Part shown: piece by piece, positions 1 through 8,087 of the stretch
How the letters are laid out: each line of letters starts with the position of its first letter
Numbering within the stretch: the first letter of the stretch is position 1
DNA from: Maritimibacter harenae
Lineage (GTDB): Bacteria > Pseudomonadota > Alphaproteobacteria > Rhodobacterales > Rhodobacteraceae
Direction of reading: 5' to 3'
Assembly (NCBI RefSeq): GCF_009882975.1
Contig: NZ_WTUX01000012.1
Coordinates: 68,820-132,819, forward strand
Length of the DNA: 64,000 bases
Notes under the pieces: generated by a model
Told to the model about the DNA's origin: nothing
What the model saw: only the letters and a program-made list of their open reading frames with translations
Databases searched by the model: none
Translations under genes and position numbers: made by a program

Positions 1-1
1 C

Positions 2-193
2 GCCGAATTGTCGGTGCTGTCCAAGACCATGCCGCGCGTCTCGGACGTGCTGGCGCGCCAGGTCGAGGATGTCGACGCGGACATGGTGGTGATGGGCGCC
101 TACAGCCACTCGCGCTTCCGCGAATCCATCCTGGGCGGTGCGACCCGCAGCATGCTCGAAATGACCGAGACGCCCCTGCTTCTCGCGCACTGA
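2..193 (+). CDS. universal stress protein (UspA family), 5'-truncated
   Basis: Only the last 63 codons are in the window; the reading frame is open to the left edge. The segment ending in a Gly-Gly-x-T-R-S stretch, with VVMGAYSHSR upstream and a final TPLLLAH, matches the C-terminal nucleotide-binding part of UspA-like proteins (usual form G-x2-G-x9-G-S/T). Known role of the family: cytoplasmic stress-responsive proteins, often ATP-binding. The gene ends 26 bases before a strong terminator, so it is probably the last gene of its transcription unit. The N-terminal half cannot be assessed, so single versus tandem Usp domain is open. Confidence 0.75.
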   Translation, partial: AELSVLSKTMPRVSDVLARQVEDVDADMVVMGAYSHSRFRESILGGATRSMLEMTETPLLLAH

Positions 194-219
194 ACGAACA
201 CGTTTCTCCCTGAAGGACT

Positions 220-248
220 GACCGGCGCCCTGCGCCGGTCTTTTTTTT
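220..248 (+). terminator. rho-independent terminator after the Usp gene
   Basis: A perfect 9-bp GC-rich stem (220-228 with 232-240), a 3-base loop and a run of eight T residues (241-248) follow the Usp stop codon. It also separates that gene from the convergent fnrL, whose stop lies at 276. This is the clearest intrinsic terminator in the window. Confidence 0.9.
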
Positions 249-275
249 GGAATTCGGGACGCAGGCGGCCCGTGA

Positions 276-1028
276 TCAGGCGATCACGCCGCCATCCATG
301 TCGTCGCCGGTCTCGGCCACGAGCCCTTCGAGATCCGGGATCACGACCCGGCGCTTGCCTTCGAGCACGATGATGCCGGCCTTCTTGAGCGCCGACATCT
401 GGCGGCTCACCGTTTCCAGCGTGAGGCCAAGGTAGTCCGACATCGCCTCCCGCGTGAGCGGCAGGTCGAAGGACATGCCGTCGCCCGGCAGCTTCTGGCG
501 CAGCGACGCATCGCGGCGGGCAACGATCAGCAGGAGACTCGCGATCTTCTCGCGCGCCGTCTTGCGTCCCAGCACGGTCATCCATTCGCGGGCCGAGTCG
601 AGCTCGTCCAGCGTCATCTCGAGCAGCCGCTGACCGATGTGCGGCGTGCGCGTCATCAGGTCCTCGAACGGGCGGCGGCGGAAGCAGCACAGCGTCACGT
701 CGGACACCGCCACGACGTCGAACTGCGCGATGTCGCGGCCGGGGCGGCCGATGAAATCGGACGGCAGCAGAAGTCCGACCATCTGGGTGCGGCCGTCCTC
801 CATCGTCTGGCTGAGCGTGGCGATCCCGGTCACGACCGAGGCCACGAATTCCATGTGGTCGCCGGACCATAGGATCGGTTGCCCGGCCTCGTAGCTGCGG
901 TAATACTTGATGTCCTCGAGAACCTCGAGTTCATCGGCTTCACAGCGCGAACACACCGCGCGGTGGCGGATCGGGCAATTGCCACAATCCTTCAAATCAA
1001 GGTGGAGAGAGCCCATAGCTGAGGCCAT
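276..1028 (-). CDS. fnrL: FnrL: oxygen-sensing Crp/Fnr transcription regulator
   Basis: Oxygen-responsive regulator that in this family carries a 4Fe-4S cluster and binds TTGAT-N4-ATCAA-like sites. With the start at 1028 the protein is 250 residues, close to known FnrL proteins. N-terminal cysteines lie at 15, 18, 26 and 29 and a further pair at 114-115, the expected cluster ligands; the effector domain follows, and a helix-turn-helix (about 191-216, ending ETVSRQMSALKK) is close to known FnrL. A longer upstream frame exists but is poorly matched. The ATG at 1028 is chosen because AGGA lies just upstream; 1016 is an alternative. An FNR-type site abuts this start, which suggests autoregulation, and hemN is divergent. 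Confidence 0.93.
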   Translation of the reverse strand: MASAMGSLHLDLKDCGNCPIRHRAVCSRCEADELEVLEDIKYYRSYEAGQPILWSGDHMEFVASVVTGIATLSQTMEDGRTQMVGLLLPSDFIGRPGRDIAQFDVVAVSDVTLCCFRRRPFEDLMTRTPHIGQRLLEMTLDELDSAREWMTVLGRKTAREKIASLLLIVARRDASLRQKLPGDGMSFDLPLTREAMSDYLGLTLETVSRQMSALKKAGIIVLEGKRRVVIPDLEGLVAETGDDMDGGVIA

Positions 1029-1042
1029 TTGATCCTGGTCAA
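1029..1042. promoter_or_regulatory. FNR/FnrL binding site between fnrL and hemN
   Basis: The 14-mer TTGATCCTGGTCAA fits TTGAT-N4-(A/G)TCAA. Its centre (1035.5) lies 41.5 bases upstream of 1077, directly before the hemN ATG at 1078, and a TCTAAG -10-like hexamer sits at 1063-1068. This is the class II activator geometry for hemN. On the other strand the site abuts the fnrL ATG and contains its AGGA ribosome-binding sequence, so occupancy would be expected to repress fnrL. The match is seen; binding is inferred. Confidence 0.75.
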
Positions 1043-1077
1043 AGTCGCGCGCGTTAACTGCCTCTAAGGCTACCGGA

Positions 1078-2433
1078 ATGGACAACCTCACGCAACTTCG
1101 CAAACTCGGTCTTTTTGACGCGCGTGTTCCCCGGTACACGAGCTATCCCACGGCGCCCCATTTCGCGGGCGGTGTCGGCGAAGAGACCGTAAGTCGCTGG
1201 ATCGACGCGATTCCCGCCGGTTCACAGATTTCCCTCTACCTGCACGTGCCGTTCTGCCGGAGACTGTGCTGGTTCTGCGCCTGCCGCACGCAGGGCACCA
1301 GCACGCTGAGCCCCGTCGCGGCCTATGTTGATTCGCTGACGCAGGAATTGCAGACGCTGAAATCGCGCCTCGCAGACGGCATCACGATCAGCCATCTGCA
1401 CTGGGGCGGTGGGACGCCCACGCTCCTCGCACCGGACATGATCGAACGACTGGCCGCGGCGATCTTCGACACCGCGCCGCTGGGCGAGAATGCCCAGTTC
1501 TCGGTCGAGATCGACCCGAACGAGATCGACGGGCCGCGCATGGATGCGCTTGTCGCCGCCGGGCTGAACCGCGCCTCGCTGGGCGTGCAGGATTTCGACC
1601 CGATGATCCAGGAAGTGATCGGGCGGCCGCAGAGCTTCGAAATCACCCGTGAAGCGGTCGACGGGCTGCGCGAGCGCGGCGTCGAATCGCTCAACATCGA
1701 CCTGCTCTACGGCCTGCCGCACCAGACGAAGGCACGCATGGCCAACTCGGTCGAGAAGGTGCTCGCCCTGGAACCCGATCGCGTTGCGCTCTTCGGTTAC
1801 GCGCACGTGCCGTGGATGGCGCGGCGCCAGGGCCTGATCCCGACCGAGGCGCTGCCCTCGCCGGAGGAAAGGCTCGAACTCTTCAACCTGTCGAGCGAAC
1901 TATTCACCGCGGACGGGTTCGAGGCGATCGGCATCGACCATTTCGCCCTGCCCGGTGACGGGCTGTCGCGGGCTCACCGCGCGGGCACCATGCGGCGCAA
2001 CTTCCAGGGCTACACCGAGGACAGCGCCGAGGTGCTGATCGGGCTCGGGGCCTCGTCGATTTCGCGCTACCCGCAGGGCTACGCGCAGAACGCGCCGGCC
2101 ACCTCGGCCTACCAGGAGCGGGTGCGCGCCGGGATGATCCCGGTGTCGCGCGGTCACGCCTTCGCGGGCGACGACATCCTGCGCGGCCGCGCGGTCGAAG
2201 CGCTCCTGTGCGATTTCCGCGTCGACCTGCCCGCCATCGCGCGCAAGGTCGGGGCCGAACCCGAGGCGGCGCTTGCACTGGCCGACGGATTGCAGGAAAC
2301 CTTGCCCGGCACGGTGTCGATCGAGAACGGCGTGGTCAGCATCCGGCCCGAGGCCCGGCCTCTCGCCCGGATGATCGCGCGCTACTTCGACGCTTACGAA
2401 ATGGACGAATCCGGGCATAGCCAGGCGGTCTGA
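1078..2433 (+). CDS. hemN: oxygen-independent coproporphyrinogen III oxidase (radical SAM)
   Basis: Converts coproporphyrinogen III to protoporphyrinogen IX without oxygen, using S-adenosylmethionine and a 4Fe-4S cluster, in the cytoplasm. The 451-residue length is normal. The radical-SAM motif is C60-x3-C64-x2-C67 followed by C69 (HVPFCRRLCWFCAC), with an SYPTAPHF N-terminal HemN signature at about 22-29 and a GGGTP motif near residue 112. The gene is divergent from fnrL with an FNR-type site 42 bases upstream, indicating induction at low oxygen. There is no good Shine-Dalgarno sequence, and the promoter spacing implies a very short or absent 5' leader. hemF near 20 kb is the aerobic counterpart. 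Confidence 0.95.
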   Translation: MDNLTQLRKLGLFDARVPRYTSYPTAPHFAGGVGEETVSRWIDAIPAGSQISLYLHVPFCRRLCWFCACRTQGTSTLSPVAAYVDSLTQELQTLKSRLADGITISHLHWGGGTPTLLAPDMIERLAAAIFDTAPLGENAQFSVEIDPNEIDGPRMDALVAAGLNRASLGVQDFDPMIQEVIGRPQSFEITREAVDGLRERGVESLNIDLLYGLPHQTKARMANSVEKVLALEPDRVALFGYAHVPWMARRQGLIPTEALPSPEERLELFNLSSELFTADGFEAIGIDHFALPGDGLSRAHRAGTMRRNFQGYTEDSAEVLIGLGASSISRYPQGYAQNAPATSAYQERVRAGMIPVSRGHAFAGDDILRGRAVEALLCDFRVDLPAIARKVGAEPEAALALADGLQETLPGTVSIENGVVSIRPEARPLARMIARYFDAYEMDESGHSQAV

Positions 2434-2460
2434 CCCGTCCTGCCCGGGCGGGGAGGACAG

Positions 2461-3834
2461 ATGGATTTCATGACACGCGCCGCCGAGATCATCGGCGAGG
2501 CACAGGTGCTGACCGGGTCGGACATGGCCCGTTACACGACCGATCCGACCGGTCAGTTCCACTCCACGCCGCTTTGCGTGCTGCGCCCCGGCTCGACCCA
2601 AGAGGTCGCCGCGCTGATGGCCCTGGCCGACGAGGCGGGCCAGGTCGTGGTCCCCGTGTCGGGCAATTCCGGCGTTTCGGGCGGCACCCACAACGAAGGC
2701 GCCGCGATGCTGTCGGTGGAGCGGCTGAACCGCGTGCGTGCGATCGACACCGTGGCCCGCACCGCCGAGGTCGAGGCGGGCGTGATCCTCGACGCCCTGC
2801 GCGAGGCGGCGGATGCCGAGGGGCTGGTCTTCCCCGTGGTCTTCGGCGCGCGCGGATCGGCGATGGTGGGCGGCATCCTGTCCACGAACGCCGGCGGCTC
2901 CAACGTCCTGCGCTACGGCAACACGCGCGCCCAGTGCCTCGGGCTTGAGGTGGTGCTGGCCGACGGGCGGGTGATGGACCTCATGACAGCGCTCCACAAG
3001 GACAACTCCGGTTATGACCTGCGCGACCTGATGATCGGGGCCGAGGGCACGCTGGGCATCATCACCGCGGCGGTGATGAAGCTCGCCCCGAAACCGGCGC
3101 ACGCCGTGACCGCCATGATCGCCCCGGTGTCGTTGCCCGCCGCGCTCACGGTCCTGAACAGGCTCCAGGCCGCGACCGGCGGCGCGGTCGAGGCATTCGA
3201 ATACATGCCGCGCAGTTTCGTCGAGATGCACCTGGCGCGCATAGAGGGCGCGCGCGAACCCTTCGACGACCCGCATGACGTCAACGTGCTGATGGAGCTC
3301 GCGGGCGACGCGGCCCTGGGGGACGTGGCCGAGCAGGTGTTGGGCGAAGCGATGGAGGACGGGCTCGTCGCAGACGCGCTCATCGCCCAGAACGAAACCC
3401 AGCGCGAAGCGATGTGGGGGCGCCGCGAAGCCGCCGCCGAGGTCATGCTGCCCGCCGGCCCGGCCTTCACCGGCGACATCTCCCTGCCCGTGGGCGGGCT
3501 GGCCGATTTCTTCGACCGGATGGCGGGTCGCCTCGAAGAGGTCATGCCCGGGGCCACCGACACCTGCGTCGCCCACCTGGGCGACGGCAACGTGCATTAC
3601 GGCGCGTACCTGGAGGGCGCGACGGAGGAGCAGAAAACGGCCGGGATCGCCGCGCTCGACGCTCTGGTGGCCGAGATGGGCGGCTCGTTCTCCGCCGAAC
3701 ACGGGATCGGGTCCTACAAGCTGGGCTCGATGGCGCGCCACAAGAACCCGGTGGCGCTCGACGTGATGCGCGCGATCAAGACCGCGCTCGACCCCAAGGG
3801 TCTCCTAAACCCCGGCAAGGTGATCCCGGCCTAG
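2461..3834 (+). CDS. FAD-linked oxidase, D-2-hydroxyacid dehydrogenase (GlcD-like) family
   Basis: A 457-residue flavoprotein of the VAO/GlcD superfamily that oxidises a D-2-hydroxyacid (lactate, glycolate or 2-hydroxyglutarate type; substrate not decidable from sequence). The N-terminal FAD-binding domain contains VVPVSGNSGVSGGTHNEGA (about 63-81) and a second glycine-rich segment near 145. The C-terminal FAD-oxidase domain ends with SAEHGIGSYK and LNPGKV, which are strong family marks. It starts 28 bases after hemN with GGGGAGG just upstream, so the two are probably cotranscribed. The stop codon lies inside a short palindrome before the convergent hemC. Confidence 0.85.
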   Translation: MDFMTRAAEIIGEAQVLTGSDMARYTTDPTGQFHSTPLCVLRPGSTQEVAALMALADEAGQVVVPVSGNSGVSGGTHNEGAAMLSVERLNRVRAIDTVARTAEVEAGVILDALREAADAEGLVFPVVFGARGSAMVGGILSTNAGGSNVLRYGNTRAQCLGLEVVLADGRVMDLMTALHKDNSGYDLRDLMIGAEGTLGIITAAVMKLAPKPAHAVTAMIAPVSLPAALTVLNRLQAATGGAVEAFEYMPRSFVEMHLARIEGAREPFDDPHDVNVLMELAGDAALGDVAEQVLGEAMEDGLVADALIAQNETQREAMWGRREAAAEVMLPAGPAFTGDISLPVGGLADFFDRMAGRLEEVMPGATDTCVAHLGDGNVHYGAYLEGATEEQKTAGIAALDALVAEMGGSFSAEHGIGSYKLGSMARHKNPVALDVMRAIKTALDPKGLLNPGKVIPA

Positions 3835-3846
3835 GCCGGGCCACCC

Positions 3847-4806
3847 TCAGCCCCAGTCGAAGAAATCCGGTCCGGCGCGCGACAGAAGCCGCTGTGCCAG
3901 TGCGCGGCCAAGATCGGCGCCTTCCGAGACGGGGCCGGAGATCTCGCCCGACAACGATTCGGACCCGTCGGTGCGCAGGATCTCGCCCCGCAGGCGCAGC
4001 GTGTCGCCGTCGATCTCGGCCAACCCCGCGATGGGCGTTTCGCAGGACCCGTCCAGCGTGGCGAGGAACGACCGCTCGGCCGCCAGTCGGTGCGCCGTCA
4101 CGTCGTCGTGGATCGCGCCCAGCATCTCGGCCGTGTTCGTGTCATGGGACCGGCGCTCGATGCCAATCGCGCCCTGCGCAAGGGCGGGGAGCATGTCGTC
4201 GGGTCCGATCGCGCCGTGCGGCACCTCGTCCAGCATGCCAAGGCGCGTGAGCCCTGCCATCGCGAGGAACGTGGCTTCCGCCACCCCGTCGCGCAGTTTG
4301 CCCAGACGCGTCTGCACGTTGCCGCGGAATTCGACCACCTTCAGGTCGGGGCGCCGGTAGAGAAGCTGGGCCTTGCGGCGCAGCGAAGAGGTGCCGACGA
4401 CGGCGCCCTCCGGCAGTTGCGAAATCGCGGTCATCTCGAGCGCCACGAAGGCATCGCGCGAATCCTCCCGCGGGAGGTAGCAATCGAGCGTGAGTCCCGG
4501 GGGCTGCTCGGTCGGCATGTCCTTCATCGAGTGGACGGCGATGTCGATCTCGCCGTTCAGGAGCTGATCCTCGATCTCGCGGGTGAACAGCCCCTTGTTC
4601 CCGATCTCCTTGAGCGGCCGGTCGGCGGCGATCATCGCACGGTCGTCGCCGGTCGTCTTGATCACCACGACCTCGAAGGCCGCCTCGGGCAGGTCGAAGG
4701 CGGCGGCCAGCCGGTCGCGGGTTTCATATGCCTGCGCCAGCGCCAGCGGCGAGCCGCGGGTGCCGATCTTCATCGGTTTGGTCGGGTCGGGAAGCGTGGT
4801 CGTCAT
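3847..4806 (-). CDS. hemC: hydroxymethylbilane synthase (porphobilinogen deaminase)
   Basis: Polymerises four porphobilinogen molecules into hydroxymethylbilane for haem and related tetrapyrroles. The 319-residue protein has the N-terminal IGTRGSPLALAQA block, HSMKD (92-96), GTSSLRRKAQ (138-147), and the dipyrromethane-cofactor cysteine C255 in DGSCETPIA. The start at 4806 is preceded by GAAGGGC. It is divergent from hemE with about 100 bases between starts, an arrangement that allows joint control, and convergent with the FAD-linked oxidase, whose stop is only 12 bases away. Confidence 0.96.
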   Translation of the reverse strand: MTTTLPDPTKPMKIGTRGSPLALAQAYETRDRLAAAFDLPEAAFEVVVIKTTGDDRAMIAADRPLKEIGNKGLFTREIEDQLLNGEIDIAVHSMKDMPTEQPPGLTLDCYLPREDSRDAFVALEMTAISQLPEGAVVGTSSLRRKAQLLYRRPDLKVVEFRGNVQTRLGKLRDGVAEATFLAMAGLTRLGMLDEVPHGAIGPDDMLPALAQGAIGIERRSHDTNTAEMLGAIHDDVTAHRLAAERSFLATLDGSCETPIAGLAEIDGDTLRLRGEILRTDGSESLSGEISGPVSEGADLGRALAQRLLSRAGPDFFDWG

Positions 4807-4909
4807 GCCCTTCGTTTAGACCCGCCCAGAAGGGGTGTCCACCGCCCCCGACGCTTGACATGGGCGCGCGGACGGGGGACGCACGCGGGTGACTGCGAAA
4901 GGACCCAAG

Positions 4910-5938
4910 ATGACCAAGCTCCTCATGCGCGCCCTTGCCGGTGAAACGCTCCCCACCCCGCCGATCTGGATGATGCGGCAGGCCGGGCGCTACCTTCCCG
5001 AATACCGCGCGACACGCGAGAAGGCGGGGGATTTCCTGTCGCTGTGCTACACGCCAGAACTGGCCGCCGAGGTCACTTTGCAGCCGATCCGCCGCTTCGG
5101 TTTCGACGCGGCAATCCTCTTCGCCGACATCCTGCTGGTGCCGCAGGCACTGGGGGCCGACCTGTGGTTCGTGAAGGGCGAAGGCCCGCGTCTGTCGACG
5201 ATCGACGGGCAGGCCGACTTCGACAAGCTGGGCCCCGTGGACGAGATCCACGAAACGCTCGGCCCGATCTACGAAACGGTCTCGATCCTGTCGCGCGAAC
5301 TGCCCGAGGACGTGCCGCTGATCGGCTTCGCGGGCGCGCCCTGGACCGTCGCGACCTACATGATCGCCGGGCGCGGCACACCCGACCAGGGACCGGCGCA
5401 CGCGCTCAAGGCAGAGAACCGCGAGCTCTTCGCGGCGCTGATCGACCGGATCACCGAGGCGACGATCGAATACCTCTCGCGCCAGGTCGCCGCCGGCGCG
5501 GAATGCGTCAAGATCTTCGACAGCTGGGCCGGCTCGCTTCAGGGCCACGACTTCGACGAGTTCTGCATCGGCCCCATCGCGCGCATCATCGCCGAGCTCA
5601 AGGAACGCCATCCGGGAATTCCCGTCATCGCCTTCCCGCGCGAGGCAGGCGATCGCTACATCGGGTTCCACAAGGCTACCGGCGCCGATTGCGTGGCGCT
5701 GGACAATTCCGTTTCGGCGGAATGGGCCGCGAAATACGTGCAGGTCGATGGCTGCGTGCAGGGCAACATGGACCCGCGCCACATGGTCACGGGCGGACAG
5801 GCCCTGGTCGACGAGGCGCAGGCCATCACCCGCGCGCTGCGCGGCGGGCCGCACATCTTCAACCTGGGCCACGGGATCACGCCGGACGCGGATCCGGACA
5901 ACGTGGCGAAGATGATCGAGGCGGTGCGAAGCGCCTGA
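4910..5938 (+). CDS. hemE: uroporphyrinogen III decarboxylase
   Basis: Decarboxylates the four acetate side chains of uroporphyrinogen III to give coproporphyrinogen III, the substrate of HemN and HemF. The start at 4910 (342 residues) is preferred over an in-frame GTG at 4889 because AAGGA lies seven bases upstream of the ATG. Family signatures are [17 protein letters not shown] near the N-terminus and [16 protein letters not shown] in the middle. A perfect TTGACA (4855-4860) lies upstream as a -35 candidate, but the -10 region 17 bases later is GC-rich and unconvincing. The stop overlaps the start of the thioesterase gene. Confidence 0.96.
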   Translation: MTKLLMRALAGETLPTPPIWMMRQAGRYLPEYRATREKAGDFLSLCYTPELAAEVTLQPIRRFGFDAAILFADILLVPQALGADLWFVKGEGPRLSTIDGQADFDKLGPVDEIHETLGPIYETVSILSRELPEDVPLIGFAGAPWTVATYMIAGRGTPDQGPAHALKAENRELFAALIDRITEATIEYLSRQVAAGAECVKIFDSWAGSLQGHDFDEFCIGPIARIIAELKERHPGIPVIAFPREAGDRYIGFHKATGADCVALDNSVSAEWAAKYVQVDGCVQGNMDPRHMVTGGQALVDEAQAITRALRGGPHIFNLGHGITPDADPDNVAKMIEAVRSA

Positions 5939-6363
5939 TGCCCGCCCTTCTGTCCTATCGCGCCGTGGTCGCCCCCGCGGATTGCGACATACTGGGCCAC
6001 ATGAACGTGGCCCGGTACTTCGATGCCTGCTCGGACGCGGGCTTCACGATGCAATCCATGCTGGGAATCACCGCCGACGACATGACGGGCGGTCGCCGCA
6101 TCTCGGGGGCGGTCGTGCATACCGAGGCGACCTTCAAGGCCGAGGTGCTCGCGGGCGAAGCCATCCACATGATGACCGACATTCTCGCGATCGGCACGAA
6201 GTCGATCACCTACCGGCACCGGCTCTACCGCTCCGCTCGTGATGAGCACGCCTTCACCGCGGTCTTCAGGAATGCGATCCTGTCGCTCACAGAACGGCGC
6301 GCGGTGACGGTGCCGGACGACATGCGCGCGGCGGCGCAGGCTTACCTAGCTGAAGGAGAATAG
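5938..6363 (+). CDS. hot-dog fold acyl-CoA thioesterase
   Basis: A 141-residue protein of the 4-hydroxybenzoyl-CoA thioesterase (4HBT/YbgC-like) fold. The motif ADCDILGHMNVARYFDACSDA (near residues 13-33) is the typical catalytic helix region with Asp near its start. The family hydrolyses acyl-CoA or acyl-ACP thioesters in the cytoplasm; the substrate here is unknown. The ATG overlaps the hemE stop as TGATG, so translation is coupled to hemE. No functional link to haem synthesis is known to me. The minus-strand SRP RNA begins right after its stop. Confidence 0.8.
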   Translation: MPALLSYRAVVAPADCDILGHMNVARYFDACSDAGFTMQSMLGITADDMTGGRRISGAVVHTEATFKAEVLAGEAIHMMTDILAIGTKSITYRHRLYRSARDEHAFTAVFRNAILSLTERRAVTVPDDMRAAAQAYLAEGE

Positions 6364-6365
6364 GT

Positions 6366-6459
6366 GAGAGGCTGGACAACGACCCAAGCGGGACTCGTTA
6401 CGGCTGCTTCCTTCCGGACCTGACCGGGTTGGCGAGGCGCTTGCCCGCGCCAACCTCTC
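6366..6459 (-). ncRNA. ffs: signal recognition particle RNA (small bacterial type, 4.5S)
   Basis: On the minus strand the region contains GGTCAGGTCCGGAAGGAAGC, the invariant SRP RNA domain IV with its GGAA tetraloop and Ffh-binding symmetric loop. The ends pair (GAGAGGTTGG at the 5' end with CCAGCCTCTC at the 3' end, one G-U pair), giving a single elongated hairpin of about 94 nucleotides, normal for bacterial small SRP RNAs. It partners with Ffh in cotranslational targeting to the membrane. End positions are set by the terminal helix and may be off by a few bases. Confidence 0.93.
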
Positions 6460-6466
6460 GAGGCGC

Positions 6467-6495
6467 TACATAGGTGACTCGCCTGCCCGGATCAA
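6467..6495 (-). promoter_or_regulatory. sigma-70-type promoter of ffs
   Basis: Reading the minus strand, TTGATC (6495-6490) is followed after exactly 17 bases by TATGTA (6472-6467). Seven bases later lies 6460-6459, where the RNA 5' end is predicted independently from its terminal helix. The spacing and hexamers agree with a housekeeping promoter. Confidence 0.7.
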
Positions 6496-6559
6496 GGGAT
6501 GGGTTTGACACCGACACGGTCCCTCCGCATACCCGGAACGACCGAAACGGAGGGCAGGC

Positions 6560-7570
6560 ATGGATCTCAGCGAACTGGCATTCGGCGGCGGCGGACTGGA
6601 CCGCGCCGACCACCTGCGCGGCGAAGCCGACGCCCTGCGTGCCGACCCCGGGTCACGGGCCCTGCCGATCTGGCGCGGGCGCCCCCTGATGGCCGGCACG
6701 TCGGGCCCCGGCGGCGACCTGCACCTCGAACTCCTCGCCCCGGATCACCCTTTGATCACGGAGCACGATCCCCAGTGGATCTTCCTGGGCAAACAGGGAG
6801 ACACGCCGCTCTTCGCCGCCGACATCTCGGTCATGCCCGCCTACAGCCACGCGGCCGACGGGGGGCCGGGCGATCCGGGGATGGACATGCCGGCCCCACC
6901 GGTGGGCACCCTGCCCGGGGATGCACGCTTTCCCGACCTGCGCGCCGCGCTCGCGGGTCTGACGCCCTTCGAAAGCGAACTCGCCGCCACCGCACGCGGC
7001 ATCCTTGAATGGCACCGTTCACACCCCTTCTGCGCGGCCTGCGGGGCGCAATCCGCGATGGATCAGGCTGGCTGGCGCCGCCTGTGCGACGCCTGCGGCC
7101 GGATGCACTTCCCGCGCACGGACCCGGTGGTGATCATGCTCGTGACCTCCGGCAACTCGGTCCTGCTCGGCCGCTCGCCGGGCTGGCCCGAGGGCATGTA
7201 TTCGCTGCTCGCGGGCTTCATGGAACCCGGCGAGACGGTGTCGGCGGCCGTGGCGCGCGAAGTGGCCGAGGAAACCGGCGTGCGCGTCGGCCCGGCCCAG
7301 ATCCTCGCGACCCAGCCCTGGCCCTTTCCCGCCTCCCTGATGATCGGCTGCTGGGCCGAGGCCGAAAGCCTCGAGATGACGATCGACCCGGCCGAGATCG
7401 AGGACGCGCTGTGGATCAGCCGCGAGGATCTGGCCGACGTCTTCGCTGGCACGCACCCGTTGATCCGCCGCCCGCGCCGGGGCGCGATCGCCCAGGTTCT
7501 CATGAAGAATTGGCTTGCCGGAACGCTGCCCCTCGGCCAGACTCCCGCCAAGGGAACGGGACACGGCTGA
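6560..7570 (+). CDS. nudC: NAD(+)/NADH pyrophosphatase (Nudix), NudC
   Basis: Hydrolyses NAD(H) to NMN(H) and AMP; family members also remove NAD caps from RNA. In 336 residues it has the three-part NudC layout: an N-terminal domain, a zinc ribbon with C158, C161, C176 and C179, and a Nudix box at about 219-241 (G-x5-E-x7-REVAEE-x-GV) in the C-terminal hydrolase domain. An SQPWPFPxS-type motif characteristic of NADH pyrophosphatases is visible as TQPWPFPASLM. Start 6560 follows GGAGGGCAGGC. The SRPBCC gene follows 37 bases later, likely in the same unit. Confidence 0.93.
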   Translation: MDLSELAFGGGGLDRADHLRGEADALRADPGSRALPIWRGRPLMAGTSGPGGDLHLELLAPDHPLITEHDPQWIFLGKQGDTPLFAADISVMPAYSHAADGGPGDPGMDMPAPPVGTLPGDARFPDLRAALAGLTPFESELAATARGILEWHRSHPFCAACGAQSAMDQAGWRRLCDACGRMHFPRTDPVVIMLVTSGNSVLLGRSPGWPEGMYSLLAGFMEPGETVSAAVAREVAEETGVRVGPAQILATQPWPFPASLMIGCWAEAESLEMTIDPAEIEDALWISREDLADVFAGTHPLIRRPRRGAIAQVLMKNWLAGTLPLGQTPAKGTGHG

Positions 7571-7607
7571 CAAGGCCGCCGGGGGCAGAGCGGACGAGGG
7601 TACAGGC

Positions 7608-8078
7608 ATGGAACTCACCACGCGCGAGGATATCGCGGCGCCGATCGAAGCGGTGTTCGCCAACGTGGCCGATTTCGGCTGGTTCGAACGCGCGGCGATG
7701 CGTCGCGGGGCCGAGGTGGTGCGCACCGACAGTCTGGACACCCCCGGCCCCGGCATGGCCTGGCACGGGGCCTTCGAATACCGCGGCCGCCCGCGCAAGG
7801 CCGACGTGGAGCTCGTCGAATACGATCCGCCCAATGGCATGCGCTACGTGATGCGGGCCGCCGGGCTCGAGGTGGCGCTGGTCGTGGAGCTCATGGAGAT
7901 GTCCGACAGCCGCACGCGGATGAACGTCACGACGGAATCGACGCCGCGCACGATCCCGGCCCGGCTCATGGTCCAGTCGGCCAAACTCGCGCGCACGACG
8001 ATCGAGAAGCGGTATCGCCGCCGGATCGCCCGGTACTGCGCCGAGCTCGAGGAACGCTGCCAGGCGGCCGGGGCCTGA
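7608..8078 (+). CDS. SRPBCC (START/Bet v1-like) family protein
   Basis: A 156-residue protein beginning with a TREDIAAPIEAVFANVADF pattern typical of SRPBCC ligand-binding folds, where the first strand and helix clamp a hydrophobic cavity. An upstream extension in frame is rejected because GAGGG precedes the ATG at 7608 and homology begins there. The middle has the alternating hydrophobic strands of the fold; the C-terminal helix is basic (ARTTIEKRYRRR). The ligand is unknown. It is convergent with pheA, with nine bases between the stops. Confidence 0.7.
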   Translation: MELTTREDIAAPIEAVFANVADFGWFERAAMRRGAEVVRTDSLDTPGPGMAWHGAFEYRGRPRKADVELVEYDPPNGMRYVMRAAGLEVALVVELMEMSDSRTRMNVTTESTPRTIPARLMVQSAKLARTTIEKRYRRRIARYCAELEERCQAAGA

Positions 8079-8087
8079 CCGACGCGC

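Noticed and set aside
1900-3741. A 613-codon open frame on the minus strand across hemN and the FAD-linked oxidase
   Set aside because: It is opposite two well-identified genes, is rich in Arg, His, Gly and Val in the way of GC-driven antisense frames, and shows no domain.
3825-3840. Palindrome CCCGGCCTAGGCCGGG at the end of the FAD-linked oxidase gene as a bidirectional terminator
   Set aside because: Only six paired bases around a four-base loop and no T run on either strand; it overlaps the stop codon and may be chance.
4807-4909. Possible chromosomal origin at the hemC-hemE gap, because hemE flanks oriC in Caulobacter and Rickettsia
   Set aside because: The gap is about 100 bases, GC-rich and without DnaA-like boxes; maf, aroE and dnaQ are not adjacent.
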